Translations under genes and position numbers: made by a program | Origin: Thermoplasmatales archaeon | GTDB taxonomy: Archaea > Thermoplasmatota > Thermoplasmata > Thermoplasmatales > Thermoplasmataceae | NCBI GenBank assembly: GCA_027366585.1 | Contig: DAHXNF010000059.1 | Location: forward strand, 118,675 to 182,674 | Direction of reading: 5' to 3' | Length of the DNA: 64,000 nucleotides | Shown here: positions 50,008 through 59,705 of the stretch, piece by piece | How the letters are laid out: each line of letters begins with the position of its first letter | How positions within the stretch are numbered: the stretch's first letter is position 1 | Notes under the pieces: generated by a model | The model's input: the letters and a program-made list of their open reading frames with translations, nothing else | What the model was told of the DNA's origin: nothing | The model's database searches: none

Positions 50008-51534
50008 TTATGCTGCAGAACTTTCAGCTGCTGGCTTCTTCGAGGGACCCAGGACCAAGCTTCCAACTATCGCGATCAGTAGATTGATCAGAAGAGCAAT
50101 CAGTCCGATGTAGATGAAGCTGAATGGAGTGGTGAACTTGAAGAATGTTGTTTCTAAAGTTGGAAGGTGTGCAATGAAGAAGTTTGCATCAAGGATCAGG
50201 TATATTCCTGAAATCATGCCAGCCAACCAGCCAACACCAACAGCATATTTGTTCAACTTGTTTGTGTACATTCCGATGAAGATTGCAGGAAGAGTTTGAA
50301 GTATTATTATTCCGCCGACAAGCTGTAGTTCGAGTGAGTAAGTCGCTGAAATGGCGAAGATGAAGGCCAAGGCAATGAACTTGAACATCACGGAAAAATA
50401 CTTAGCAAGCCTCGCTTCTGTCTTGCTGCTCATGCCTGGTCTTGCAACTTTAATCACATTCCTGGTCAGGAGGTTAGCCTGGGAAATCGCCATTATGGAC
50501 GCTGGAACAAGTCCGCCTATGAAGATGCCAAGGAAGGCAAAACCTACAAACCAAGCTGGAAACTCAGCATAGATAAGGGATGGGACAACCGTAACAGCAC
50601 CATATTTTGCAACATCAGCTAGAGCTGAGGGAACCGCATAGATCAGTATTCCAAATAGGGCAAGAAGTGCAAGTCCAATTCCATACATTGGAAGAAGAGC
50701 AGTGCTCATCCTTAATCTCTTTGTCGAGTTTGTGCTCAGGACTCCGTTAATTGCGTGTGGATACAGGTACAAGGCCAATGCGCTCATTATAGTCAGGGAA
50801 ATGAAGCCATTAAGATAAAGTCCGGCCAAAGTATTGGTTCCTGTTGCCAGTGTTTTAGCGGCAGTGAAAGCGACAGCGAACCCGCCAATACGGATTGGGA
50901 CAACGACAATTATAACAATCACGCTTGCAAATATTATCGCATCCTTCATTACTGCTGTAATTGTAGCACCCCTCAATCCGCTTGTGAAGGTGAAAGCGGC
51001 CAGTATTATGAATGACACAATCAACGCAATTTCGGTAACGATATTCGCATCGGTCGCAGTAAGATGTCCAATCATTACTGTTAGAACCGCCTGCATTCCA
51101 TATATCTGGAGCGCAATGTACGGTAGCTCAGCTACAATCCCGGTGAATGCAAGGAGTATCGCAAGGGTTTTGCTGTTAAACCTGTCCTGAACAAAGTCTA
51201 CCGCTGTAACGTAATTCTTGCCCTTTGCCATTCTCCATAATCTGGGCATTGTAATCATTGCAATGCCGAAAGTCATCCCTACGTACGGAACTGCATAGAA
51301 GTAAACTGCGCCTTTTTCATACACCAGTTCTGGAATGGCTATAAAAGTGTATGCTGTGTACAGATCTGCACCGACCAAGAACCATGCGAGGTATCCGCCA
51401 AGTTTTCTTCCTGCAAGGGCCCACTCGCCGAGATCACTCATGTCACCTCTCCTGAATCTCGAGGACCCAAAACCAAGGGCAACGAAGACGAGGAAAAGGG
51501 CTACAAAAACCGAGAGGATGATATAATTATTCAC
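50008..51534 (-). CDS. sodium:solute symporter family protein
   Basis: SSS-type pattern: DFVQDRFNSKTLAI, GGLVPASIMAISQANLLTRNV. Confidence 0.9.
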   Translation of the reverse strand: MNNYIILSVFVALFLVFVALGFGSSRFRRGDMSDLGEWALAGRKLGGYLAWFLVGADLYTAYTFIAIPELVYEKGAVYFYAVPYVGMTFGIAMITMPRLWRMAKGKNYVTAVDFVQDRFNSKTLAILLAFTGIVAELPYIALQIYGMQAVLTVMIGHLTATDANIVTEIALIVSFIILAAFTFTSGLRGATITAVMKDAIIFASVIVIIVVVPIRIGGFAVAFTAAKTLATGTNTLAGLYLNGFISLTIMSALALYLYPHAINGVLSTNSTKRLRMSTALLPMYGIGLALLALFGILIYAVPSALADVAKYGAVTVVPSLIYAEFPAWFVGFAFLGIFIGGLVPASIMAISQANLLTRNVIKVARPGMSSKTEARLAKYFSVMFKFIALAFIFAISATYSLELQLVGGIIILQTLPAIFIGMYTNKLNKYAVGVGWLAGMISGIYLILDANFFIAHLPTLETTFFKFTTPFSFIYIGLIALLINLLIAIVGSLVLGPSKKPAAESSAA

Positions 51535-51788
51535 TGGGCATCAGCTCCTTCCATCTTGTTCAGTAGCAAAGCTGCAAAAACATACATTACTGCGGAAACG
51601 ACCAGCCATACCGTCTCAAACCAATAAAAGAATGGAATTCCAAGCAATATAGGCTTATCAATGTTATATATAGGCGTCAGTCCAAATATCAACATCGGGA
51701 AAACAAGCAATATTGCCACTGTTAACTTCTGGGTCGTAGTTCCTTTTGCCTCATAGTTCCAATTAGACTCTGTTTCATGAGCTGACAT
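51531..51788 (-). CDS. DUF3311-like small membrane protein
   Basis: 85 aa, two TM segments, overlaps the symporter start by 4 bp. Confidence 0.75.
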   Translation of the reverse strand: MSAHETESNWNYEAKGTTTQKLTVAILLVFPMLIFGLTPIYNIDKPILLGIPFFYWFETVWLVVSAVMYVFAALLLNKMEGADAQ

Positions 51789-51940
51789 GATAGATCAGAG
51801 CATGGACAATTTTTTTGTTAATAAATTTTTGCTTTAGGCCTTGAATCTAAGCACATCAACCGATTGGAACACGAATAGAGGGAAATAATTAAGTTGAATC
51901 CTGTGCACTGCAATTTCAGGAGCAATAAAATAGCGGGGTT

Positions 51941-53050
51941 CTACACTCCACTAAGGAGCAACGGGCAAACTGGATCCTTTCCAAAGACGCTGCCCTCATA
52001 GAAAAATGCACGGGCACGGCTACCTCCGCATAATTCGCGGTATGGGCATTCACGACATGATTCTGTCAGGTTATTTCGATCCCTCAGTCGCTTCAGGGTG
52101 GGATTGCTTCTGTAGATTTCGGGCAGAGACTGACCTGTAATGCTTCCAAGATCGATAGGGAGAAAACCGCTTGGCTTCACTTTACCATCGTGGGAAACAA
52201 ATATCACTCCATTTCCATCTGAAGTCCTTGCAATAGGTATCTTATCATCAGCATGATCCGGTGCACCGCAAATCTTAACTGTGAGGTCCCTGAGTGAATT
52301 ATATAGGCTGTTCCTGCCCTTTTCTAGGGCGTTATTGTGATCATAGGAGAGTTTCCTGAAATATGGTCCCTCCACAGTACGTATGTTGATTCCGTATCCA
52401 GAGGCAAAGACCAGAAACCTGCATACTGCATCATATTCCTCGGCAGAGACATCATCAATGTCAATACCCCTCCCTACTTTTATCAGGAAGAATATCTCCC
52501 AGGTCCTGATGCCAGAATCTAGAAGGATCTTCAGTACCCATGGGAGGTCTTTTACATTGTCGCTGGAAACCAATGTATTGACCTGTATGTTGACACCTAT
52601 TTCTTCTCTTGACATTAATATCTTAAGAGTGGATTCAAAAACTCCTGCTCCTCGTATGAAATCATGGAAATCCTTTCTCCCATCAAGGCTGATTGATATA
52701 GACGATGATCCAGAGTGCTTTACAAGCTCGATGGCTTCCTCGTTTTCGAGGCCAGTCACCGCTGGACTCAAGGCAAATGGTATCTTTAGTAACCGGGCTT
52801 CTTCCATAATTTCAGGAAGGTGCTGTTTTTTCATTACGTCTCCACCCGTCATTATCAGAACAGGTGGCCTGCCTTCAAACTGAGTCAGCTGATGAAGGAA
52901 ATCAATTGACTGATTTAGGTTCAATTCCTCTCTGGCAGGTAGTTTCATAGAAGTCGCTCTGCAATGCCTGCATGCGAGATCACACGCCTTGGTCGTTTCC
53001 CAAAACACAAGTAAGGGTTTGGATGAGTATATGCTCTTACTAGAATCCAT
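51941..53050 (-). CDS. radical SAM / SPASM-domain protein
   Basis: CDLACRHC plus C-terminal CRECPYRELCGGSRARA. Confidence 0.92.
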   Translation of the reverse strand: MDSSKSIYSSKPLLVFWETTKACDLACRHCRATSMKLPAREELNLNQSIDFLHQLTQFEGRPPVLIMTGGDVMKKQHLPEIMEEARLLKIPFALSPAVTGLENEEAIELVKHSGSSSISISLDGRKDFHDFIRGAGVFESTLKILMSREEIGVNIQVNTLVSSDNVKDLPWVLKILLDSGIRTWEIFFLIKVGRGIDIDDVSAEEYDAVCRFLVFASGYGINIRTVEGPYFRKLSYDHNNALEKGRNSLYNSLRDLTVKICGAPDHADDKIPIARTSDGNGVIFVSHDGKVKPSGFLPIDLGSITGQSLPEIYRSNPTLKRLRDRNNLTESCRECPYRELCGGSRARAFFYEGSVFGKDPVCPLLLSGV

Positions 53051-53213
53051 TATTTATCAGACATTATATTATTATAACTATGTATATTAGGAAAGCTGCA
53101 TACATATTCGCATTTTCCTGCATTTTATATCATTTTCTTTATTCGGGATCAAGCTATAATGGAGACGGGATCCTTCTCCATGAGCAATTAATATCATTCA
53201 TGAATACCAGTTG

Positions 53214-53726
53214 ATGCGAGTAAATGATATCCTGGAATCACAAAACTATACGACAACTACAGTTGCGCTTATAACTTCAGAATTGGATGGTAGAGTAAAT
53301 GTCATGTCAGCAGAGTGGTCGATCAGGGTCTCCATAGATGAATTCCTCATTGCAGTATTCGTTGGATATGAGCGTGCGACTTACCAAATTATTCATTCTT
53401 CTGGAGAATTCGGCGTCAGCTACTGTTCTGATGAACAGGGGTATCTTGCGTATATTGCTGGAAACTATTCCTTCAAGACACATGACAAGTTCAAGATAGC
53501 TGAGTTCACCACATTTCCTTCAAGCCACATAAAACCGCCGCTGATTGAAGGGTGCATTTCAAACTATGAATGCAAGGTCGTGGACGAGTTCAGAACCGGT
53601 GATCATGCTGCCTTTATCGGCAAAGTGTTAGCGGGATACTATGACCCGGATAAGAAACCCCTTGTATTTCACAAGGGGAAGTTCCATTACATTGGTACCC
53701 GGATGACCCATGACCATCCATTTTAA
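53214..53726 (+). CDS. flavin reductase-like FMN-binding protein
   Basis: VNVMSAEWSIRVSIDEFLIAVFVGYERATYQIIHSSGEFGVSY. Confidence 0.87.
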   Translation: MRVNDILESQNYTTTTVALITSELDGRVNVMSAEWSIRVSIDEFLIAVFVGYERATYQIIHSSGEFGVSYCSDEQGYLAYIAGNYSFKTHDKFKIAEFTTFPSSHIKPPLIEGCISNYECKVVDEFRTGDHAAFIGKVLAGYYDPDKKPLVFHKGKFHYIGTRMTHDHPF

Positions 53727-53796
53727 CAGATACAAGCACTAGATTTGGACTCAAAGGAAAAAATGATTAAACGATTGGTGATAGCGGGGAACCCAT

Positions 53797-54741
53797 ATGA
53801 GAGGCAAGAAAATATTAATTACTGGCGCAGCCGGATTTATAGGCTCTAACATGGCCACATTCCTGCTCAATGATAATGAAGTGGTCGGAATCGACAACTT
53901 TTCAAACGTTGATGACCGGTTTGTAAGGGTCCTCAGCAAGAACAGGAATTTTGTATTCAGGAAGGGAGACATAAATGATCTTGAATTCATGAAGGGGCTT
54001 GGTAAATTCGACTTGGTTATACATCTTGCTGCGAATTCTGATGTCAGGGGTGGCTCTTCTGACCCAATGCTGGATTTCAGGGTAAATGCTCAAGGCACCA
54101 TGAACGTTCTTGAATTCATGCGTCTGTCAGATACTTCACAGATGGCCTTTGCATCAAGCTCAACTGTCTATGGCGAAGCTACACAGCTTCCAACACCTGA
54201 ATCCTATGGTCCATACCTCCCTATATCCAGTTACGGCGCATCAAAGATGGCTGGAGAAGGTTTCATTGCTGCTTATTCCCACTATTACTCATTCAGGTCA
54301 ACGGTGTTCAGGTTTGCCAACATAGTCGGGAAGAACTCAACTCATGGCGTGATTTTCGATTTCATAAACAAATTGAGGAAAGACAACCGGTCTCTTGAGA
54401 TTCTTGGAGACGGTACACAGAGAAAATCATACATGCATGTGAACGACTGCGCTGGATCAATAATCTATGTGCATGAGAAGCTTCAAAAAACGGACATCGT
54501 GAACCTTGGTAATCTGGGAACAACTTCTGTAACAAGGATTGCAGATTCGGTGACTAAAGCCATGAAACTTGAAAATGTCGCATACCGCTATACGGGCGGG
54601 TTCGAAGGACGGGGCTGGAAGGGAGACGTGAAGATCGCCGAACTAGCAATAGACAAGCTCACTTCACTGGGATGGAAAAACAGCATGGGAAGCGATGCAG
54701 CAGTTGATCATGCTGTAACCGAAACGCTGGCCCAGATTTAG
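53797..54741 (+). CDS. NAD-dependent sugar epimerase (UDP-glucose 4-epimerase-like)
   Basis: ITGAAGFIGSNMA, YGASKMAGEGF SDR motif. Confidence 0.92.
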   Translation: MRGKKILITGAAGFIGSNMATFLLNDNEVVGIDNFSNVDDRFVRVLSKNRNFVFRKGDINDLEFMKGLGKFDLVIHLAANSDVRGGSSDPMLDFRVNAQGTMNVLEFMRLSDTSQMAFASSSTVYGEATQLPTPESYGPYLPISSYGASKMAGEGFIAAYSHYYSFRSTVFRFANIVGKNSTHGVIFDFINKLRKDNRSLEILGDGTQRKSYMHVNDCAGSIIYVHEKLQKTDIVNLGNLGTTSVTRIADSVTKAMKLENVAYRYTGGFEGRGWKGDVKIAELAIDKLTSLGWKNSMGSDAAVDHAVTETLAQI

Positions 54742-54762
54742 GAAACGCTGAACCCACATGAG

Positions 54763-55356
54763 TCATTTTGTCCGCGTTAGGATGCCACCGGATATTGAAT
54801 AAGACAAATTGAAAACATCCTTCAGTTCATCTGTCTGCATTGCAGCTATCACATCAATCCTTTTCCTAAAGGTGACTTCTCCAATTGCTTTTGCAAAATC
54901 GGCCATGCCGCTGATGTTAGCCAGCACCTCATCAATCAAAATTATTCTAGGCGCACTCACTATTCCTGTTGCAATAGCTACCCGCATCTTCTGGCCGAGG
55001 CTTAAGTTTCCAACTTTTCCATCATAATCAATGCCAAGTGCATCAACGACTTCCCGTTTCTCAATTTGGCTGTATGGTGATCTTGGCCAGGAAAGATGAT
55101 CCTGTACATTCAGAGAGCCGATGTATGAGTCTGGCCCAATATATACCGCCTTCCTTATGGATACCGGCATGTCTGTCACGTCAATCGAATTAAGCCTGAT
55201 TGAACCAGAGTCTACCGGGATGTAGCCAGCGACAGATTTAAGGAGCGTTGTCTTGCCAGATCCATTGGGTCCTTTCAGAAGCATCATGCCCTCCCCGGAC
55301 AGCGATGCATTGAGCGTGAACTCGCCCTGCCTCTTCTGAAACCTGGCCTCTATCAT
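54763..55356 (-). CDS. ABC transporter ATP-binding protein of the tungstate/molybdate-type operon (WtpC-like, divergent)
   Basis: GPNGSGKTT, NLSLGQKMRVAIA, RIILIDEVLANIS; short, 197 aa. Confidence 0.82.
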   Translation of the reverse strand: MIEARFQKRQGEFTLNASLSGEGMMLLKGPNGSGKTTLLKSVAGYIPVDSGSIRLNSIDVTDMPVSIRKAVYIGPDSYIGSLNVQDHLSWPRSPYSQIEKREVVDALGIDYDGKVGNLSLGQKMRVAIATGIVSAPRIILIDEVLANISGMADFAKAIGEVTFRKRIDVIAAMQTDELKDVFNLSYSISGGILTRTK

Positions 55357-56168
55357 CGCCCGGCACGATTCCTGCGCTTGTACGAGTTGCTGAAGAGCCT
55401 TGCTGCAGCGAGGACCGCAATCGATACCACTATCATGACCGCAGAAGCGGTAACTGCTACCTGTGGACCAAGATATCCATAGTAGTTGTATATGAGGACA
55501 GATGCATTGCTGGCCCCTGCGAAAGGATACTGGGTCACATAATAAGCGAGAATGGCTATTGATCCAAATTCACTCATCCCTCTGCTCATGGAGGTAAGAG
55601 CAGCATAGAGCGTTTCCCTCTTCTGCGAAGGCAGTATAGTCCCATATAGGGTCCAGAATCTTGAAGTGCCAAGAGACATTGTGTAAAGATCTGAATCCAG
55701 ATTTCTCGAAGAGAATACTGACTGCATTGTCCGTATGTATATCGGCGCAGAAACGAATGAAAGAGCAATAACTATTCCCTGGATTGATTGAAAGAAGTTT
55801 ATTCCAATGGATGCCAGGAATCTGCCGGTAGGCGTGAACGGGCTGCCAAGAATCAGGAAAGCTATTCCCACTACCGGATGAGGTATGCTTGCAGGTATAT
55901 CGGAAATACTCTCAAGCCCGGTATGCTTTGAGAAAGCAAGTTCGTAGGCAAGTGGAGTGAATACCACAAAGACAATCAGCGCTGACAGGCCGGATGTTAA
56001 GAGAGTCAATGCAATCGACTCAAAGACCTGCGGACTGAATCCTGTGGCAGACCTGTATACGACAAAACCGTAATAGAGGAGAACCAGTATGGGAATGATA
56101 AGGAGAACTCCGGCAAGCATAGAAAGAAACCAGATTATATCTTTAGATCTGCTACCGGCCATAGACAT
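55353..56168 (-). CDS. ABC permease, tungstate/molybdate type (WtpB/ModB-like)
   Basis: DIPASIPHPVVGIAFLILG; 4-bp overlap with the ATPase gene. Confidence 0.85.
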   Translation of the reverse strand: MSMAGSRSKDIIWFLSMLAGVLLIIPILVLLYYGFVVYRSATGFSPQVFESIALTLLTSGLSALIVFVVFTPLAYELAFSKHTGLESISDIPASIPHPVVGIAFLILGSPFTPTGRFLASIGINFFQSIQGIVIALSFVSAPIYIRTMQSVFSSRNLDSDLYTMSLGTSRFWTLYGTILPSQKRETLYAALTSMSRGMSEFGSIAILAYYVTQYPFAGASNASVLIYNYYGYLGPQVAVTASAVMIVVSIAVLAAARLFSNSYKRRNRAGR

Positions 56169-56175
56169 TCCCGCC

Positions 56176-57195
56176 TCAGATACTACCTGCCTTAGTTAAC
56201 TTTCCATCAGAAATTAAAGCCGTCAGGCAGCCTGGCAATGTTATGTTCGTGAATACAAGAAGAGGTTTTAATGTCTCCATCCCAAATAATGTCATCTGTC
56301 CGCTGTTATTGATCACATAGCATACAAACTTCAGGGCATCCAGGTGGGATGAGACGTTTGCAAGCGCGGTGATGAAGAGAAACACTGGGGAACCCGCCTG
56401 GGTACCAGTTGTCGTATTGTATGAAAATTGTGAATAGAAACTGGCCAGCGAAGCGTTACTGAAGCTCAACTTCTGCGGTAGCATAATGTAGTCCAGTCCC
56501 TTGGTTATTGCAGCAGACCTGTAGATATAAAGGAAAGAGATGCTTCCCTGCTCGAGTGGGGCGACAAGTTCCGCAGCACTGCTGGCACTTGATATTCCGC
56601 CATCTGAGAGGATCTTACCGGTGTAATATGAAATATTTCCGCCATGATACAGCGATCCCGCGATCTCCAGCGAAATCATTGCCCTGAGGCCTGCTGGGTC
56701 CTCGCTTGGGTCTGAAATTCCAACTTTAACGATTCCAGACGTAAGATTTGCGAAGGCATCTGCATATTCCACGGATAATCCTGAGGCTGAAGCAGAATTG
56801 AACTCTGAGACAATTGCCCTGGCTGGCGAAGTGAGTGTGGCATTATTATACGCGATCACCAAACTATCTGCAGCAAAAGCTACAGCCCATCCGCTGTATC
56901 TTTGCTCTCCCAGGTACTGCTTATCATAAGAGCTGAGGGCGACTGAAATAAACACTTCAGCCGGGTTTCCCTGGCTTATCTCGCTTGCCAGGGTATATGA
57001 TCCACCTCCTTTTGCATCATTTATCGACATTCCGGTTGAATTCCTGAATCCGGAAATCATGTAATTAGCCTCACCGACATATGCGTCAGCGGTGAAAACC
57101 TCAAGCGGCTGAGAGGGCTTATCCAGATACAGGTAGGTTCCAACCAGTAGCACTACAACCAAAGCAACAATTACAAGGAGAACCCCCCGTCTCAT
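56176..57195 (-). CDS. tungstate/molybdate-type substrate-binding protein (WtpA-like)
   Basis: Signal anchor; VFTADAYVGEANYMISGFRNSTG, VKVGISDPSEDPAGLRAMISLEIA. Confidence 0.88.
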   Translation of the reverse strand: MRRGVLLVIVALVVVLLVGTYLYLDKPSQPLEVFTADAYVGEANYMISGFRNSTGMSINDAKGGGSYTLASEISQGNPAEVFISVALSSYDKQYLGEQRYSGWAVAFAADSLVIAYNNATLTSPARAIVSEFNSASASGLSVEYADAFANLTSGIVKVGISDPSEDPAGLRAMISLEIAGSLYHGGNISYYTGKILSDGGISSASSAAELVAPLEQGSISFLYIYRSAAITKGLDYIMLPQKLSFSNASLASFYSQFSYNTTTGTQAGSPVFLFITALANVSSHLDALKFVCYVINNSGQMTLFGMETLKPLLVFTNITLPGCLTALISDGKLTKAGSI

Positions 57196-57243
57196 GCATT
57201 CGGTGAACGTTTAATCGATAAATATCTTTACTTTTGAGAAAAG

Positions 57244-57261
57244 GTAAACATTAATGTTTAC
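57244..57261. promoter_or_regulatory. perfect 18-bp palindrome GTAAACATTAATGTTTAC between wtpA-like and tfx-like genes
   Basis: Sequence equals its own reverse complement; further half-site CTTTAC at 57226-57231. Confidence 0.6.
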
Positions 57262-57269
57262 TTTGTGCA

Positions 57270-57695
57270 TTGCAGATATTGATGCAAGCAAAACAAACCA
57301 TACTGACAGCAAGGCAGATTGAAATCCTCGGTTTGAGATCTCAGGCGTTATCCACCGCTGAAATCGCATCAAGTATAGGAACTACGACAAAAAACGTAAT
57401 CATCATCGAGTCAGCGATTCACAGGAAACTGGAAAGGGCAGCCAACACTATCAGGCTGATCCAGGAAGGAGGCCTCGCCTCTGTTGTAACTGCGGAGAGG
57501 GGTACCCATTTGCTCGATGCGATCCGCTCCGTCCTTGATGAGGCTGATCGCACTCATACAAAGTTGCGTGGTAACCTACTGGATTTGATGACATCGATAA
57601 GGGCATTCGCAGGAAGCAGGATATCAGGGGGCTCGCTGACTTCACCGCTGACAGTTATGCTTTTCAGGACAGGCAGGTGGGTAGTGACCGCATAA
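57270..57695 (+). CDS. Tfx-family DNA-binding protein
   Basis: TARQIEILGLRSQALSTAEIASSIGTTTKNVIIIESAIHRKLERAANTI; start could be 57282. Confidence 0.8.
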   Translation: MQILMQAKQTILTARQIEILGLRSQALSTAEIASSIGTTTKNVIIIESAIHRKLERAANTIRLIQEGGLASVVTAERGTHLLDAIRSVLDEADRTHTKLRGNLLDLMTSIRAFAGSRISGGSLTSPLTVMLFRTGRWVVTA

Positions 57696-57739
57696 GAGAT
57701 TAATAGACCTGGAATATCTCTCCACTACGTTGTGATACC

Positions 57740-58414
57740 TTGAAGCTTGAAGAAAAGATAGCGGGCGAAATAACCATATCAGAAAATCCTGGCGAAACGA
57801 TCAAGAAGTGGAGGGAAGAATTCAGGATCAACAAGCTTGAACTATCCAGGTTTCTGCACATATCCCCGTCTGTCATCAGCGATTACGAATCCGGGCGAAG
57901 GCGATCTCCAGGAGTTACTTCCATAAGGAGGATCGTGGAAGCAATGATTGAGATAGACAAGACGAGAGGTGGACACCTGATCAGGCGCTACAGTTCGGGA
58001 GTTCCATCTGACGCCCTCATCGACATACGCGATTACGATCACGAGATTTCTCTGGACAAGATAATTGGCCTCATTGATGGGGAAAACGTTTCGCCCGTCT
58101 CCACATCCAGGCACATAATGGGTTATACGATAGTGGATGGGATCAAGGCAATTCTCTCATTTTCATACTCCGAATATTCTCTGCTTTATGGTTGGTCAAG
58201 TCAGCGGGCGATTTTTTTTACCGAAGTCAAGCTCGGGAGGAGCCCGATGATTGCCATCAGGGTACATCCGCTGAAACCGGCAGCCGTTGTATACATCAAG
58301 GCAGGCAGGATCGACGATCTCGCGGTGAAGCTTGCAGAGATAGAGAATATACCCCTGATAACCACTGAAATGGATGTAAAACAGGTTTCGGAAGTCCTGT
58401 CATCATTAAGATGA
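57740..58414 (+). CDS. archaeal XRE-like HTH transcriptional regulator (COG1709-like)
   Basis: IKKWREEFRINKLELSRFLHISPSVISDYESGRRRSPG. Confidence 0.9.
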   Translation: MKLEEKIAGEITISENPGETIKKWREEFRINKLELSRFLHISPSVISDYESGRRRSPGVTSIRRIVEAMIEIDKTRGGHLIRRYSSGVPSDALIDIRDYDHEISLDKIIGLIDGENVSPVSTSRHIMGYTIVDGIKAILSFSYSEYSLLYGWSSQRAIFFTEVKLGRSPMIAIRVHPLKPAAVVYIKAGRIDDLAVKLAEIENIPLITTEMDVKQVSEVLSSLR

Positions 58415-59290
58415 CTCCGGAAACAGGCGGTCAAGATACCATTTACTGTCGAATTCCATGATATCATCAACTTTCTGTCCAGTGCCTATAAAATAGACGG
58501 GTTTCTTCAATTCGTAACACAATGATATGAGCAATCCGCCCTTGGCGTCAGTATCAAGCTTGGTGATAACAAGCCCGTCGAACCCGATATCTCCCATGAA
58601 GGTCTTGCCCTGGGAAAGCGCATCCTGGCCGATCATAGCATCCAGTATCAGCAGTGTGAGGTCAGGCTTTGCCACTCTCTTGATTTTCTTCATCTCCTCC
58701 ACAAGATTCTTGTTATTCTGCATCCTGCCTGCAGTATCGATAAGGACATAGTCCATTTTTCTGGCAGTGGCATGATTTATTGCATCAAATGCCACTGCGG
58801 ACGGATCCGATCCCTTGTCATGCTTGATCAATTCTATGCCGATCTCGCTAGTCCAGTGTATAAGCTGATCTATTGCACCTGCACGGAAAGTATCGGAGGC
58901 GGATATAACCACCCTTGAACCATTTCTCTTCAGGTAGGCAGCGAGCTTTGCAATCGTGGTGGTCTTTCCGCCGCCGTTCACCCCCAAGAACATGACGATG
59001 TACGGTTTTTTCTGTGGTGACATGATATCCACAGCAGGTTCCACTGCATCAAAGACTGACTTCACGCTTCTCTTCACCAGTGAAAACATCTGGGACTGAG
59101 TTATTTTCCCGCCTGCTTTTTCTGCTGTCTTCTCAGTGATCTCTGAAATTCTTTCTGCTACAGAGACGGAAACGTCAGATTCAACAAGTGCTTCTAGAAC
59201 CCGGTCGCCCAACTCGCTCTTCCGGAAGGTCTCGTCAGCATTCCTTGACGAAAGTACGGAGCCAAGTCTTTTCCTGAATGCCTCAAACAT
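58406..59290 (-). CDS. ftsY: signal recognition particle receptor FtsY
   Basis: GVNGGGKTTTIAKLA, DTFRAGAIDQL, DTAGRMQNN, TKLDTDAKGG. Confidence 0.97.
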   Translation of the reverse strand: MFEAFRKRLGSVLSSRNADETFRKSELGDRVLEALVESDVSVSVAERISEITEKTAEKAGGKITQSQMFSLVKRSVKSVFDAVEPAVDIMSPQKKPYIVMFLGVNGGGKTTTIAKLAAYLKRNGSRVVISASDTFRAGAIDQLIHWTSEIGIELIKHDKGSDPSAVAFDAINHATARKMDYVLIDTAGRMQNNKNLVEEMKKIKRVAKPDLTLLILDAMIGQDALSQGKTFMGDIGFDGLVITKLDTDAKGGLLISLCYELKKPVYFIGTGQKVDDIMEFDSKWYLDRLFPESS

Positions 59291-59293
59291 CTA

Positions 59294-59704
59294 TTACTTC
59301 CCTTCGGAAGATGAATTCTGGGCAATGGCCAAAAGGTTATCATACCTGATCCTGAGATCAGCCTGCCTCTGGATCAACTCATCCAGAGTTTTCCTCAGGT
59401 TTTCCATATTATCCTCGATCCTCTTCCCGGCATCCTCTGCTGTGGATTCAACGAAAACATCAGATCCCACCGGTACGATGACCTTGTCTGAGTTACCAAT
59501 CTCTCCGTCGACGTACATACCCGATCCGATTGATATCTTTACGGTCTTGCCCGAGAGCTTCGGCTTCTCTTTCACCACTGCAAGTGTTACTGCAAGATCC
59601 TGGTAAGCCTTGTCAACCGTTGAGATCTGCCTCTCAGTGGAATCCAGTAGAGATCGTGTCAGGTTTATCTCGTCAACTAAACTTGCTTGATTATCTGAGT
59701 CCAT
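59294..59704 (-). CDS. pfdA: prefoldin alpha subunit
   Basis: Coiled-coil termini around VKISIGSGMYVDGEI...VIVPVGSDVFVE; upstream of ftsY. Confidence 0.87.
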   Translation of the reverse strand: MDSDNQASLVDEINLTRSLLDSTERQISTVDKAYQDLAVTLAVVKEKPKLSGKTVKISIGSGMYVDGEIGNSDKVIVPVGSDVFVESTAEDAGKRIEDNMENLRKTLDELIQRQADLRIRYDNLLAIAQNSSSEGK

Positions 59705-59705
59705 A

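Noticed and set aside
53159-53178. Imperfect inverted repeat GGAGACGGGATCCTTCTCC upstream of the flavin reductase gene
   Set aside because: Mismatched stem, no repeat elsewhere; too weak to call an operator.
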